Assembly (NCBI GenBank): GCA_045651205.1
Contig: JAZRSA010000041.1
Coordinates: 1 to 26,904 of the forward strand
Direction: 5' to 3'
DNA from: UMGS1649 sp045651205
Lineage (GTDB): Bacteria > Bacillota > Clostridia > TANB77 > CAG-465
DNA: 26,904 nt
This document shows positions 1 to 6,547 of this stretch, piece by piece. Every line of letters starts with the position of its first letter. Position 1 is the stretch's first letter. The notes below the pieces were generated by a model. The model was not told the origin of the DNA. It made no database searches and saw only the letters and a program-made list of their open reading frames with translations. Both the position numbers and the translations under genes were made by a program.

Positions 1-21
1 AATATTAAAGGGGTGTTTTTT

Positions 22-894
22 ATGCAAAATAAAACTAAAATGGATAGATATATAACAGATATGGCAGATGAGAGAGTGGACGAATATAAAAAGAAACACA
101 ACTTAAGTTATATAGATGGAATAAAGGTTGAAACAAGTAGTAATAAAACACATAATATAACTACTGTAGAAGTAATGGATGAAAACGGAAAACAGGCTTT
201 AGGAAAAGATATAGGGAAATATATAACATTAGAGATAAAAAATGTATTAACCTTAGAAGAAAAAGAAATGGAAGATGTAACGAAAACATTGAGTGAAGCT
301 TTAGTAAGATTAATAGAAAATAATATAAATAAAGTAATGGTTGTTGGACTAGGAAATGAAATGGTTACAGCAGATTCTTTAGGCCCAAAGGTAATTAAAA
401 ATATAAATGTAACAAGACATGTAATAAAATATATGAAAGAGTTAGTGGAACCAGGAACTAGAGAAATAACAGCTTTAACACCTGGTGTCTTGGGTACAAC
501 GGGAATAGAAACAGAAGAGATAATTGAAGGTGTAGTAGAAAAAATTAAACCAGACTTAATAATAGTAATAGATAGTCTTGCATCACAAAGTATTAGTAGA
601 ATTGGAACGACTATACAAATGGGAAATACGGGAATAACACCGGGCGCGGGAGTTGGTAATAAAAGAAAAGTTCTAAATAAGAGTACATTAAAAGTTCCGG
701 TAATAGCCATCGGAGTACCAACAGTTGTAAATGCAGAAATATTATTGAAAGAAATGCTAGAAAAATTAAATATAACTAGAGTGAAAAAAGATAAGAAATT
801 GTGTAATAGTATGGTGGTAACGCCAAAGGAAATAGATGGATTAATAACAAAGATGACAAAAATCATATCGGATTCGATAAATATTGCAATATAA
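22..894 (+). CDS. gpr: GPR germination protease (spore SASP endopeptidase)
   Basis: This is the endopeptidase that degrades small acid-soluble DNA-binding proteins (SASPs) when spores germinate. Family blocks are clear: VVGLGNEMVTADSLGPKV, PGVLGTTGIET, IDSLASQSISRIG and TPGAGVGNKR. The two aspartates matching the proposed catalytic pair of Bacillus megaterium GPR are D118 and D184, with the same 66-residue spacing as D127/D193 (recalled from the literature). Near the N-terminus the sequence YITDMADER resembles the autoprocessing site of the zymogen, suggesting that a short propeptide of about 13 residues is removed in the spore. The ATG at 22 is chosen over a GTG at 13 because the GTG lies inside the ribosome binding site (AAAGGGG, 8-14). 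At 290 residues it is shorter than the roughly 370 of Bacillus, mostly at the C-terminus. It ends before a strong terminator. Its presence is the main evidence that the organism sporulates. Confidence 0.96.
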   Translation: MQNKTKMDRYITDMADERVDEYKKKHNLSYIDGIKVETSSNKTHNITTVEVMDENGKQALGKDIGKYITLEIKNVLTLEEKEMEDVTKTLSEALVRLIENNINKVMVVGLGNEMVTADSLGPKVIKNINVTRHVIKYMKELVEPGTREITALTPGVLGTTGIETEEIIEGVVEKIKPDLIIVIDSLASQSISRIGTTIQMGNTGITPGAGVGNKRKVLNKSTLKVPVIAIGVPTVVNAEILLKEMLEKLNITRVKKDKKLCNSMVVTPKEIDGLITKMTKIISDSINIAI

Positions 895-912
895 AATATG
901 TAAAATAAAAGA

Positions 913-946
913 AAAACGAGATAATTGATGATAATTATCTCGTTTT
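913..946 (+). terminator. Intrinsic terminator after gpr
   Basis: A perfect 14-bp inverted repeat (913-926 pairs with 933-946) has a 6-nt loop GATGAT and a stem that ends in TTTT. It follows the gpr stop by 18 nt. The stem core AAAACGAGA/TCTCGTTTT recurs in the terminator at 3639-3670. Confidence 0.85.
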
Positions 947-947
947 A

Positions 948-956
948 TGGTATTAT
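948..956 (+). promoter_or_regulatory. Possible extended -10 element before the YitT-type gene
   Basis: TGGTATTAT lies just after the gpr terminator and matches an extended -10 (TGN then TATTAT at 951-956). No good -35 hexamer is found at 16-18 bp, and the predicted transcription start would fall almost on the ribosome binding site, so this is weak. Confidence 0.22.
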
Positions 957-971
957 TCATATGAGGTTTAT

Positions 972-1619
972 ATGAATAGTGCAAACAGGAAAATAAGAAG
1001 TGAAAATAAGAATAAAAAACATATAGATAAATTGTTAATAATATTAGGTTCAGCGATAGTTGCATTTGGATTATTTAATATACATTCAAGATGCGGTATC
1101 GCAGAAGGTGGACAACTTGGAGTAGAGCTGTTATTCTTTAATCTTTTAGGAATAAGTCCAGGTATTGTATCTATAATAATAGACAGTACAGCATATATAA
1201 TAGGTAGTGTTTTGTTAGGAAAGAAATTTTTCTTTAATGCAATATTAGGAGCGGTATCTTATTCTGGATTCTATTTATTATTTGAGAATACTACTACATT
1301 ATTCCCGAATTTATCGAGTAATTTATTGTTAGCATCAATAATAGGAGGAATAATGGTTGGTATAGGTTGTGGAATTGTAATAAAGAATAATGGTGCTTGT
1401 GGTGGTGATGATGCTTTGGCATTAATAATATCAAAAGTGTTTAAACTTCCGGTAGCAATTAGTTATTTTATACTAGATGCAGTGGTTATATTAATGTCGT
1501 TATCGTATATAAATATAGCTAATATAATATATTCATTTATTACGGCAATAATATCTTCTATATTAATTGGATGGATATCTAATAAAGGTATAGTTAGGAG
1601 TAATATAACAAACAACTAA
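972..1619 (+). CDS. YitT-family multi-pass membrane protein
   Basis: A 215-residue integral membrane protein. A charged N-terminal 20 residues is followed by about five or six hydrophobic segments. The first segment and loop (LGSAIVAFGLFNIHSRCGIAE, then GGQLGVELL) and the central loop GIGCGIVIKNNGACGGDDAL follow the pattern of the YitT membrane domain (PF02588-type). The cytosolic DUF2179 domain of full-length YitT is absent, as in the shorter YczE-like members. The molecular function of the family is not established; transport or membrane signalling is only a guess. The ATG at 972 has GAGG at 963-966 as a close ribosome binding site. It sits between the gpr terminator and the promoter of the following hydrolase, so it may be its own transcription unit; no terminator is seen after it. 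Confidence 0.75.
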   Translation: MNSANRKIRSENKNKKHIDKLLIILGSAIVAFGLFNIHSRCGIAEGGQLGVELLFFNLLGISPGIVSIIIDSTAYIIGSVLLGKKFFFNAILGAVSYSGFYLLFENTTTLFPNLSSNLLLASIIGGIMVGIGCGIVIKNNGACGGDDALALIISKVFKLPVAISYFILDAVVILMSLSYINIANIIYSFITAIISSILIGWISNKGIVRSNITNN

Positions 1620-1626
1620 GTAGTAG

Positions 1627-1655
1627 TTGTAACTTGTTAAATTTTATGGTATAAA
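1627..1655 (+). promoter_or_regulatory. Sigma-A-type promoter of the hydrolase gene
   Basis: TTGTAA (1627-1632), a 17-bp spacer and TATAAA (1650-1655), with an extended -10 TG at 1647-1648. Predicted start of transcription is about 1662, giving a very short leader before the ribosome binding site GTGAGGG (1667-1672). Confidence 0.5.
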
Positions 1656-1676
1656 CTTTACTGAAGTGAGGGTAAA

Positions 1677-2336
1677 ATGAAAGTAAAAGTAAACGATGTA
1701 GTTTTAAATTATGATGTAGTTGGATCGGGATATCCGATAATATTACTTCATGGTAATGGGGAAAGTTACACAATATTTAATAAATTAATAGACAAATTAA
1801 AAGAAGATTATACTGTATATGCAGTAGACAACAGATGTCACGGAGAGAGTGACGATACGGAGGAAGTCTCCTATGATTTAATGGCAGAGGATATTATTGG
1901 TTTTATAAAAGAATTAAATATAGAAAATCCAATGTTATATGGTTTTAGTGACGGAGGTATAGTTGGACTTTTAATAGCGATAAAACAACCAGATTTATTA
2001 TCTAAGTTGATTGTAAGTGGTGTAAATATAAATCCTAAGGGATTGAAAAATGGGACATACGCATTTTGTAAATTTGTATCGTTTTTTAATAGAGATAAAT
2101 TAATAAGATTAATGCTAAATGAACCTAATATATCTATTGAACAACTACAAGGAATTAAAGTACCAACGGTATTGCTTGCAGGAGATAGAGATTGTATAAA
2201 ATTATCTCATACAAAATTAATAAATAGAAATATTCCAAATAGCAAATTAGAAATAGTAAAAAAAGCAAATCATTTTAACTATATAATTAATAAAGATAGA
2301 ATATATGATATATTAAAAAAATATATAGAAATATAG
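1677..2336 (+). CDS. Alpha/beta-hydrolase fold protein
   Basis: A 219-residue cytosolic hydrolase. The oxyanion-hole region is HGNGES after the first strands, and the nucleophile elbow is GFSDGG with Ser91. The acid is probably Asp172 (in GDRD; Asp170 is the alternative), and the catalytic base is His199 in KANHFNY. All triad members are present, so it should be active. The region between the elbow and the acid, which normally forms the lid, is short (about 75 residues), and the protein is smaller than the 250-280 residues usual for the family. The substrate cannot be told: esterase, lipase or C-C hydrolase are possible. The next gene starts 34 nt after the stop with no terminator between, so they may be cotranscribed. 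Confidence 0.85.
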   Translation: MKVKVNDVVLNYDVVGSGYPIILLHGNGESYTIFNKLIDKLKEDYTVYAVDNRCHGESDDTEEVSYDLMAEDIIGFIKELNIENPMLYGFSDGGIVGLLIAIKQPDLLSKLIVSGVNINPKGLKNGTYAFCKFVSFFNRDKLIRLMLNEPNISIEQLQGIKVPTVLLAGDRDCIKLSHTKLINRNIPNSKLEIVKKANHFNYIINKDRIYDILKKYIEI

Positions 2337-2370
2337 TAAGTAGTATTAAATGTGAAAGAAGGGGTAATAG

Positions 2371-3627
2371 ATGAAGAAAAAAATAATTGCGGTATTATTG
2401 ATGTTGGTTTTAATGTTAACAACATATACAAATGCATATGCATTTGATTTATTTAGATTAGATATATATGAAACTGCTTATAAATTAAGTAAGGAAAATG
2501 ATATAGATCTTCCGTTTATAAACTTTTTTGAAAAGAGTGCAAATTATGATGTACCTGTAAAACATTCAGGAATGACATTTGCAGAAGATGTAATAGATGT
2601 TGATGATAAACTAGAAGGTGTTCATTTTATATTTGCTAAAGATATGTTAACAGTAAAAGGTGAAATAGAACATGGTCTAATATATGGAAAAAATGTAGTA
2701 ATAGAAGGTAAAATTTCAGATGATACAGTAATAATTGCAGAAACTGTTAAAATACTAGAAAATGCGACGATAGATAGAGATATTCTTGTAATAGCAGGAA
2801 AAGTTGAATCTACTGGAACAATAAAAGGTAATTTTATAATTAGTGCAACAGATGCAATAATTAATGGAAAAGTAGAAAAAGATTTAAGAGTAACTTCTGA
2901 AACATTAACAATAGACGAAAGTGATATAAAAGGAAAAGTTGAAGTATTAGTAAGAGAAGGATTTGATACAACTAAAATTAAAGAAAAATATCCAGAAGCT
3001 AATATTGAACTAAAAAGTAAAGAAGAAAATAAAGTAAATATATTGGAAGTAATAATAAAAGGAATAAAAGCAGTATTAGTATATACATTTGTTGCTATGC
3101 TTATTACAAAGAAAGAAAAAGGAATAACAACAAAAGTATCAGCAAGATTCATAGACAATTCAACATTTGGATTAATAATGGCCGCTGTAGTACTTCTGCT
3201 TTCTCCAATAATAGTAGGTATATTAATAGCATTAGGAATATTTGGATTAGGAATAATTACATGGCCGCTAGTAATAATATTTGTAGCAGCAATGCTATTA
3301 TCATTTGTATTGGGACAATTAGTAGTTGGTGTATTTGTATATGAAATACTTAGAAAGAAAATTAACAAATATAAATTACCAATATTGGCAGGAATTTTTG
3401 CTGTAGTATTTGCATTAACACAAGTACCAGGAATAAATACATATGTAATAGCAGCATTGTCTATGATTTCATTGGGAATGTTAATAACATATATCTTCAA
3501 AAAAGCTAAAGCATCTGAGTTTATTGAATTTACTGAAACAAAAAAGGTTAAAATAGAAGAAAAGAAGAATGATGCAGAAGAAGAGATAAAAGAAGAAAAG
3601 ACAAAGAAAGATAATAATAAAAAATAA
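2371..3627 (+). CDS. Secreted bactofilin-like protein with C-terminal membrane domain
   Basis: A 418-residue protein in three parts. Residues 1-24 look like a signal peptide (MKKK, hydrophobic core, cleavage near AYA). Residues about 75-205 are a run of short beta strands with regular V/I-G-K spacing (for example YGKNVVIEGKISDDTVII), the pattern of the polymer-forming bactofilin fold. Residues about 225-385 contain four or five hydrophobic helices, and the last 35 residues are a Lys/Glu-rich tail. Classical bactofilins are short, cytosolic and lack signal peptides, so this belongs to the membrane-attached branch common in Clostridia, usually annotated as polymer-forming cytoskeletal protein. 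The repeat would lie outside the membrane; a role in envelope structure is inference. The ribosome binding site is AGAAGGGG (2357-2364). Confidence 0.65.
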   Translation: MKKKIIAVLLMLVLMLTTYTNAYAFDLFRLDIYETAYKLSKENDIDLPFINFFEKSANYDVPVKHSGMTFAEDVIDVDDKLEGVHFIFAKDMLTVKGEIEHGLIYGKNVVIEGKISDDTVIIAETVKILENATIDRDILVIAGKVESTGTIKGNFIISATDAIINGKVEKDLRVTSETLTIDESDIKGKVEVLVREGFDTTKIKEKYPEANIELKSKEENKVNILEVIIKGIKAVLVYTFVAMLITKKEKGITTKVSARFIDNSTFGLIMAAVVLLLSPIIVGILIALGIFGLGIITWPLVIIFVAAMLLSFVLGQLVVGVFVYEILRKKINKYKLPILAGIFAVVFALTQVPGINTYVIAALSMISLGMLITYIFKKAKASEFIEFTETKKVKIEEKKNDAEEEIKEEKTKKDNNKK

Positions 3628-3638
3628 TAATAAAAAAT

Positions 3639-3670
3639 AAAACGAGATTATATAAAAATAGTCTCGTTTT
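3639..3670 (+). terminator. Intrinsic terminator after the bactofilin-like gene
   Basis: AAAACGAGA (3639-3647) pairs with TCTCGTTTT (3662-3670), extended inward by a T-G and two A-T pairs, with an 8-nt A/T loop. The stem core matches that of the gpr terminator. Confidence 0.82.
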
Positions 3671-3696
3671 ACTTGTATAAAAGTTAAATATATTAT
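3668..3696 (+). promoter_or_regulatory. Candidate promoter of the short pilin-like gene
   Basis: TTTACT (3668-3673), 17 bp, TATTAT (3691-3696). It overlaps the end of the preceding terminator. An alternative -10 is TATACA at 3694-3699. The region is very A/T-rich, so chance matches are likely. Confidence 0.35.
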
Positions 3697-3732
3697 ACAA
3701 TCAAAAAGGAAGAGTTGAGGTAAAAACAAAAG

Positions 3733-4041
3733 ATGAAAAAAGGAATAAGTTTAATAGTTTTAGTTATAACTGTGATTGTTATGATAATATTAGCAACAGC
3801 AGTTATGATATCACTTAATAATGCGGATATAATAAATAAAGCAAATACAGCAACTAATATGCATAGCATAAAGCAAGTAGAACAGCTTGTTGCAATTGCT
3901 TGGGCAGATGCGTATGCAGCTGGCGAAAGAGATGTAGAAGATCTTCAAATAGTAGTGGATTTAGTATTGCTAGAAAATAATTTGTCAGATAAATATGTAG
4001 CAACAGCAACTTCTAAAGGTGTTACAGTAGTGGAAAAATAA
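3733..4041 (+). CDS. Short pilin-like protein (GISLIVLVIT N-terminus)
   Basis: A 102-residue protein with a type IV pilin-like start: MKKG is followed directly by a hydrophobic helix (ISLIVLVITVIVMIILATA), then a polar helix with KQVEQLVAIAWADAY and a short C-terminal strand ending GVTVVEK. The Lys-Lys-Gly before the helix resembles a prepilin peptidase site, but the conserved Glu at position +5 is replaced by Val, so ordinary pilus assembly is doubtful. It may be a minor pseudopilin or a simple membrane-anchored surface protein. No prepilin peptidase, ATPase or other pilus gene is nearby. It is related to the longer protein at 11720, which shares the same helix and AWAxAY segment. The ribosome binding site GAGG (3717-3720) lies 12 nt before the ATG, longer than usual. 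Terminators on both sides make it monocistronic. Confidence 0.72.
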   Translation: MKKGISLIVLVITVIVMIILATAVMISLNNADIINKANTATNMHSIKQVEQLVAIAWADAYAAGERDVEDLQIVVDLVLLENNLSDKYVATATSKGVTVVEK

Positions 4042-4044
4042 AAT

Positions 4045-4080
4045 AAAGAACAATTTGTATTTTGCAAGTTGTTCTTTTTT
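4045..4080 (+). terminator. Intrinsic terminator after the short pilin-like gene
   Basis: AAAGAACAA (4045-4053) pairs with TTGTTCTTT (4069-4077). The stem extends inward to 13 bp with one T-G pair, the loop has 7 nt, and six T follow at 4075-4080. Confidence 0.87.
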
Positions 4081-4083
4081 GTA

Positions 4084-4110
4084 ACAACATTTAAAAACTG
4101 ACATACAATA
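4084..4110 (+). promoter_or_regulatory. Sporulation mother-cell promoter candidate (SigK/SigE type)
   Basis: CATACAATA (4102-4110) matches the SigK -10 consensus CATANNNTA, and CATACAAT also matches the SigE -10 CATACANT. An AC dinucleotide at 4084-4085 sits 16 bp upstream, as expected for the SigK -35. No good sigma-A pair was found here. The consensus forms are from Bacillus subtilis, and their use in this organism is inferred. Confidence 0.45.
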
Positions 4111-4112
4111 TA

Positions 4113-4132
4113 CTAGATGTGAAAACATCTAG
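4113..4132 (+). promoter_or_regulatory. 5' mRNA hairpin with GAAA tetraloop before the collagen-like gene
   Basis: CTAGATGT (4113-4120) pairs perfectly with ACATCTAG (4125-4132) around a GAAA loop. It lies just at or after the predicted transcription start and directly upstream of the ribosome binding site AAAGG (4133-4137). A 5'-terminal stem of this kind typically stabilises mRNA; that role is inferred. Confidence 0.55.
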
Positions 4133-4148
4133 AAAGGCAGATATAGAT

Positions 4149-4574
4149 ATGAATAGATGCTGTAAAAACCAAGGAATGTATGGAAACCAAGGATGCCAAT
4201 CAAACACTTCACAATGTTGTAATTATGATACAACAATAGTAAGCTATATCGAAGGCCCAGTTGGACCACAAGGACCAATGGGAAGACCAGGATTAACAGG
4301 ACCGCAAGGACCACAAGGCCCAGCAGGCCCAGTTGGACCACAAGGTCCTCAAGGTATACCAGGACCAGTAGGTGCGACTGGGGCTACAGGTGCAACTGGA
4401 GCTACAGGCCCAGCAGGGGCGGATGGTGTTGATGGATTAACACCAGTACTAACAATAGGTACTGTAACAACAGGTGCGCCAGGTACTCCTGCAGAAGCTA
4501 CAATAACAGGAACTGCACCAAACTTTGTGCTTAATTTAACAATTCCACAAGGTGAACCTGGAACACCAGCTTAA
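4149..4574 (+). CDS. Collagen-like repeat protein, probable spore surface protein
   Basis: A 141-residue protein. Residues 1-35 hold five cysteines (C4, C5, C16, C23, C24) and have no signal peptide or membrane helix. Residues 36-95 are 20 uninterrupted Gly-X-Y triplets, the first part rich in GPQ and GPV and the later part four GAT triplets in a row. Residues 97-141 form a short beta-rich tail (TPVLTIGTVTTGAPGT, then NFVLNLTIPQGEPGTPA) of a kind often seen beside collagen repeats in Firmicutes. The layout resembles BclA-type exosporium proteins, and the upstream sporulation-type promoter agrees with that. The ATG at 4149 is chosen; an in-frame GTG at 4119 lies inside the hairpin and at the predicted transcript start. 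The tail is shorter than a BclA trimerisation domain, so trimer formation is uncertain. Confidence 0.8.
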   Translation: MNRCCKNQGMYGNQGCQSNTSQCCNYDTTIVSYIEGPVGPQGPMGRPGLTGPQGPQGPAGPVGPQGPQGIPGPVGATGATGATGATGPAGADGVDGLTPVLTIGTVTTGAPGTPAEATITGTAPNFVLNLTIPQGEPGTPA

Positions 4575-4621
4575 ACATAAGAAAAAAACAACATTTTTTA
4601 GTATAAAAACGCTGCAAACTA

Positions 4622-4650
4622 TTGCAAAATACTGGAAAGTGTAGTAAAAT
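4622..4650 (+). promoter_or_regulatory. Promoter of the rimP-nusA-infB operon
   Basis: TTGCAA (4622-4627), a 17-bp spacer and TAAAAT (4645-4650). Predicted transcription start is near 4657, leaving a leader of about 70 nt that contains the hairpin at 4676-4703. Confidence 0.5.
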
Positions 4651-4675
4651 ATTAATTGTCAGTAAGAGAAATGCA

Positions 4676-4703
4676 AAATGAGAGGACGAAAGTCCTCTCA
4701 TTT
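4676..4703 (+). promoter_or_regulatory. Perfect 12-bp hairpin in the rimP operon leader
   Basis: AAATGAGAGGAC (4676-4687) pairs perfectly with GTCCTCTCATTT (4692-4703) around a GAAA loop. What follows is TTTGTGTAATT, a poor T-tract, and the rimP ribosome binding site AAAAGGAGG (4712-4720) starts 9 nt after the stem. It could be a weak terminator for the collagen-like gene, or an attenuator or stabilising element of the rimP operon transcript. Confidence 0.6.
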
Positions 4704-4725
4704 GTGTAATTAAAAGGAGGGTGCT

Positions 4726-5181
4726 ATGTCTAAATTAACAGACAGTATTCATACTGCCATAACTAAAGATGTAGAAGACTTAGGGTACACAGTAGAATAC
4801 GTAGAAAACGTAAAAGAAGGCGAAAGCAAAATATTAAGAGTTGTTATTGACAAAGAGAATACATCTCTAACAACAGACGATTGTGAAATCGTAAGTAGAA
4901 AGATTGAGGAAAAGGTAGATTCTTTAATGAAGGATGAAATGTACATATTAGAAATATCTTCACCTGGTCTTGAAAGACAGTTAAAGAATACTAAGTTATA
5001 TATTAAATACCTTGGTTCTAAAGTGTTAGTAAAACTATATAATAAAGTTGAGAATTCTAAAGAACTTGAGGGAATACTTAAAGAAGCAACAGATGAGTAC
5101 GTTGTACTTACTGTAGAAGACAAAGATATTAAAATTGAGAGAGAAAATATTACGTGTGCAAACACAGTATATGAATTTTAG
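4726..5181 (+). CDS. rimP: Ribosome maturation factor RimP
   Basis: RimP assists assembly of the 30S subunit in the cytosol. The 151-residue length is typical. The N-terminal alpha/beta domain (residues 1-85) ends with the family hallmark LEISSPGLERQL, and the C-terminal SH3-like domain follows (KYLGSKVLVKLYN to the end). It is the first gene of the operon, with a strong ribosome binding site (AAAAGGAGG, 4712-4720), and nusA follows after 15 nt. Position before nusA is the standard arrangement. Confidence 0.96.
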   Translation: MSKLTDSIHTAITKDVEDLGYTVEYVENVKEGESKILRVVIDKENTSLTTDDCEIVSRKIEEKVDSLMKDEMYILEISSPGLERQLKNTKLYIKYLGSKVLVKLYNKVENSKELEGILKEATDEYVVLTVEDKDIKIERENITCANTVYEF

Positions 5182-5196
5182 GAGGAGATTAGAAAA

Positions 5197-6276
5197 ATGG
5201 CAAAGGTAAGCAAATCAAAAGCGAGTGCAGCAGAATTATTAGAAGCACTAGATGAGTTACAATCAGAAAAGGGAATAACAAAGGAGTATATGGTAGAATC
5301 TTTAAAACTAGCATTAGAAGCAGCATATAGAAAAAACTATGAAACTGAAGAAAATGTTAAAGTAGATATTGATGAGGATACTGGTATAGTTTCAGTATAC
5401 GCATTAAAAACTATTGTTGAAGAAGTGGATAACCCAGACCTAGAAATAAGCTTAGAAGCAGCTAAGTTAATAAGCAAACGTTCTAAAGTTGGGGGAGAAA
5501 TTAAACTAGAAGTTACTCCAAAGAACTTTGGTAGAATTGCAGCTAGTGCAGGTAAACAAATAATAATCCAAAGACTAAGAGAAGCTGAACATGATTTAGT
5601 TTATACACAATACAGCGACAAACAAGGTGAAATAGTTATAGGTGTTGTTCAAAGAACAGACAAGATGGGTATGATAGTTGACCTTGGTAGAGTAGAAGCT
5701 TTAATACCTTCTAAAGAATTAGTACCAACAGAAAGATTTGAAACACATCAAAGAATAAAAGCATATGTACAAAAAGTAGATGACTCTGCTAAATTTGGAC
5801 CACAAGTAGTATTATCTAGACGTGATCCTGGATTTGTTAAAAAATTATTTGAACTAGAAGTTCCAGAAATAGAAGAAGGAATAGTTGAAATAAAAGCAGT
5901 AGCAAGAGAAGCAGGTATGAGAAGTAAAATAGCTGTATGGTCAGATGATGAAAACATAGATCCAGTAGGAGCATGTATCGGTAAAAAAGGTATAAGAATA
6001 AATACAGTATCTGAAGAATTAAACGGAGAAAAAATTGACGTTATACCATATAGCGATGATGTTCCAAGCTTTATAGTTAATGCATTATCTCCAGCAGGAA
6101 TAATGGCTATAGATATAAACGATGAAGAACATATTGCAACAATAGTTGTTCCAGATGACCAATTATCTTTAGCAATTGGTGCAAAAGGACAAAACGTAAG
6201 ACTTGCAGCAATACTTACAGGATGGAAAATAGATATTAAGACAAAATCAGAAATAGAAAACAGAATAGTTGAATAA
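5197..6276 (+). CDS. nusA: Transcription elongation/termination factor NusA
   Basis: NusA binds RNA polymerase and nascent RNA, controlling pausing, termination and antitermination. At 359 residues it is close to the Bacillus size and lacks the C-terminal acidic repeats of enterobacterial NusA. Domains in order: N-terminal RNA polymerase-binding domain (1-130), S1 domain (about 135-200, GEIVIGVVQRTDKMGMIVDL), KH1 (about 230-290, DPVGACIGKKGIRI with the GKKG loop near 260) and KH2 (about 300-350, LSLAIGAKGQNVRLAA). The ribosome binding site is GGAGG (5182-5186). As elsewhere, its presence in the rimP-infB operon makes autoregulation possible. Confidence 0.97.
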   Translation: MAKVSKSKASAAELLEALDELQSEKGITKEYMVESLKLALEAAYRKNYETEENVKVDIDEDTGIVSVYALKTIVEEVDNPDLEISLEAAKLISKRSKVGGEIKLEVTPKNFGRIAASAGKQIIIQRLREAEHDLVYTQYSDKQGEIVIGVVQRTDKMGMIVDLGRVEALIPSKELVPTERFETHQRIKAYVQKVDDSAKFGPQVVLSRRDPGFVKKLFELEVPEIEEGIVEIKAVAREAGMRSKIAVWSDDENIDPVGACIGKKGIRINTVSEELNGEKIDVIPYSDDVPSFIVNALSPAGIMAIDINDEEHIATIVVPDDQLSLAIGAKGQNVRLAAILTGWKIDIKTKSEIENRIVE

Positions 6277-6292
6277 GCTATAAGGAGAGTTC

Positions 6293-6544
6293 ATGATAAA
6301 ACAAAGAACTTGTGTAGCGTGTAGAACTAAAAATACAAAAGAAAATCTGTTAAGAATAGTAGCAGATGAAAATGGTAATGCGGTTTTAGATGAAACACAA
6401 AAAATGAATACAAGAGCAATATACATTTGTAATAACAAGACTTGCATAAACAGATTGTTAAAAGCAAAAGATATTACAAAATGTGTAAAAATAAAAGTAA
6501 AACAAGAAAGTATACAAGAATTATTAAGAAATTTGGGGGAATAA
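6293..6544 (+). CDS. rnpM: YlxR/RnpM family RNA-binding protein
   Basis: An 83-residue basic protein of the YlxR (DUF448) family; the Bacillus member has been reported to bind RNase P RNA and is now called RnpM. The N-terminal TCVACRTKNTKENLLRIV and the later YICNNKTCINRLLKAK match the family blocks. The usual GRGAYIC motif is changed to NTRAIYIC, losing both conserved glycines, so RNA binding might be altered. It lies 16 nt after nusA with ribosome binding site AAGGAGA. The L7Ae-like gene (ylxQ) that often follows is missing; infB starts 3 nt after the stop. Confidence 0.9.
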   Translation: MIKQRTCVACRTKNTKENLLRIVADENGNAVLDETQKMNTRAIYICNNKTCINRLLKAKDITKCVKIKVKQESIQELLRNLGE

Positions 6545-6547
6545 GAT

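Noticed and set aside
108..866. Long reading frame on the - strand opposite gpr (252 codons)
   Set aside because: It is antisense to a well-supported gene, rich in Ile, Ser, Thr and Phe as expected from the reverse of A-rich codons, and has no recognisable motif or binding site.
2622..3500. Long reading frame on the - strand opposite the bactofilin-like gene (292 codons)
   Set aside because: Same kind of shadow: biased composition, no start context, and overlap with a gene that has signal peptide and membrane segments.
4369..4410. Tandem Gly-Ala-Thr codons in the collagen-like gene as a DNA repeat element
   Set aside because: They are in-frame collagen triplets, explained by the protein architecture.
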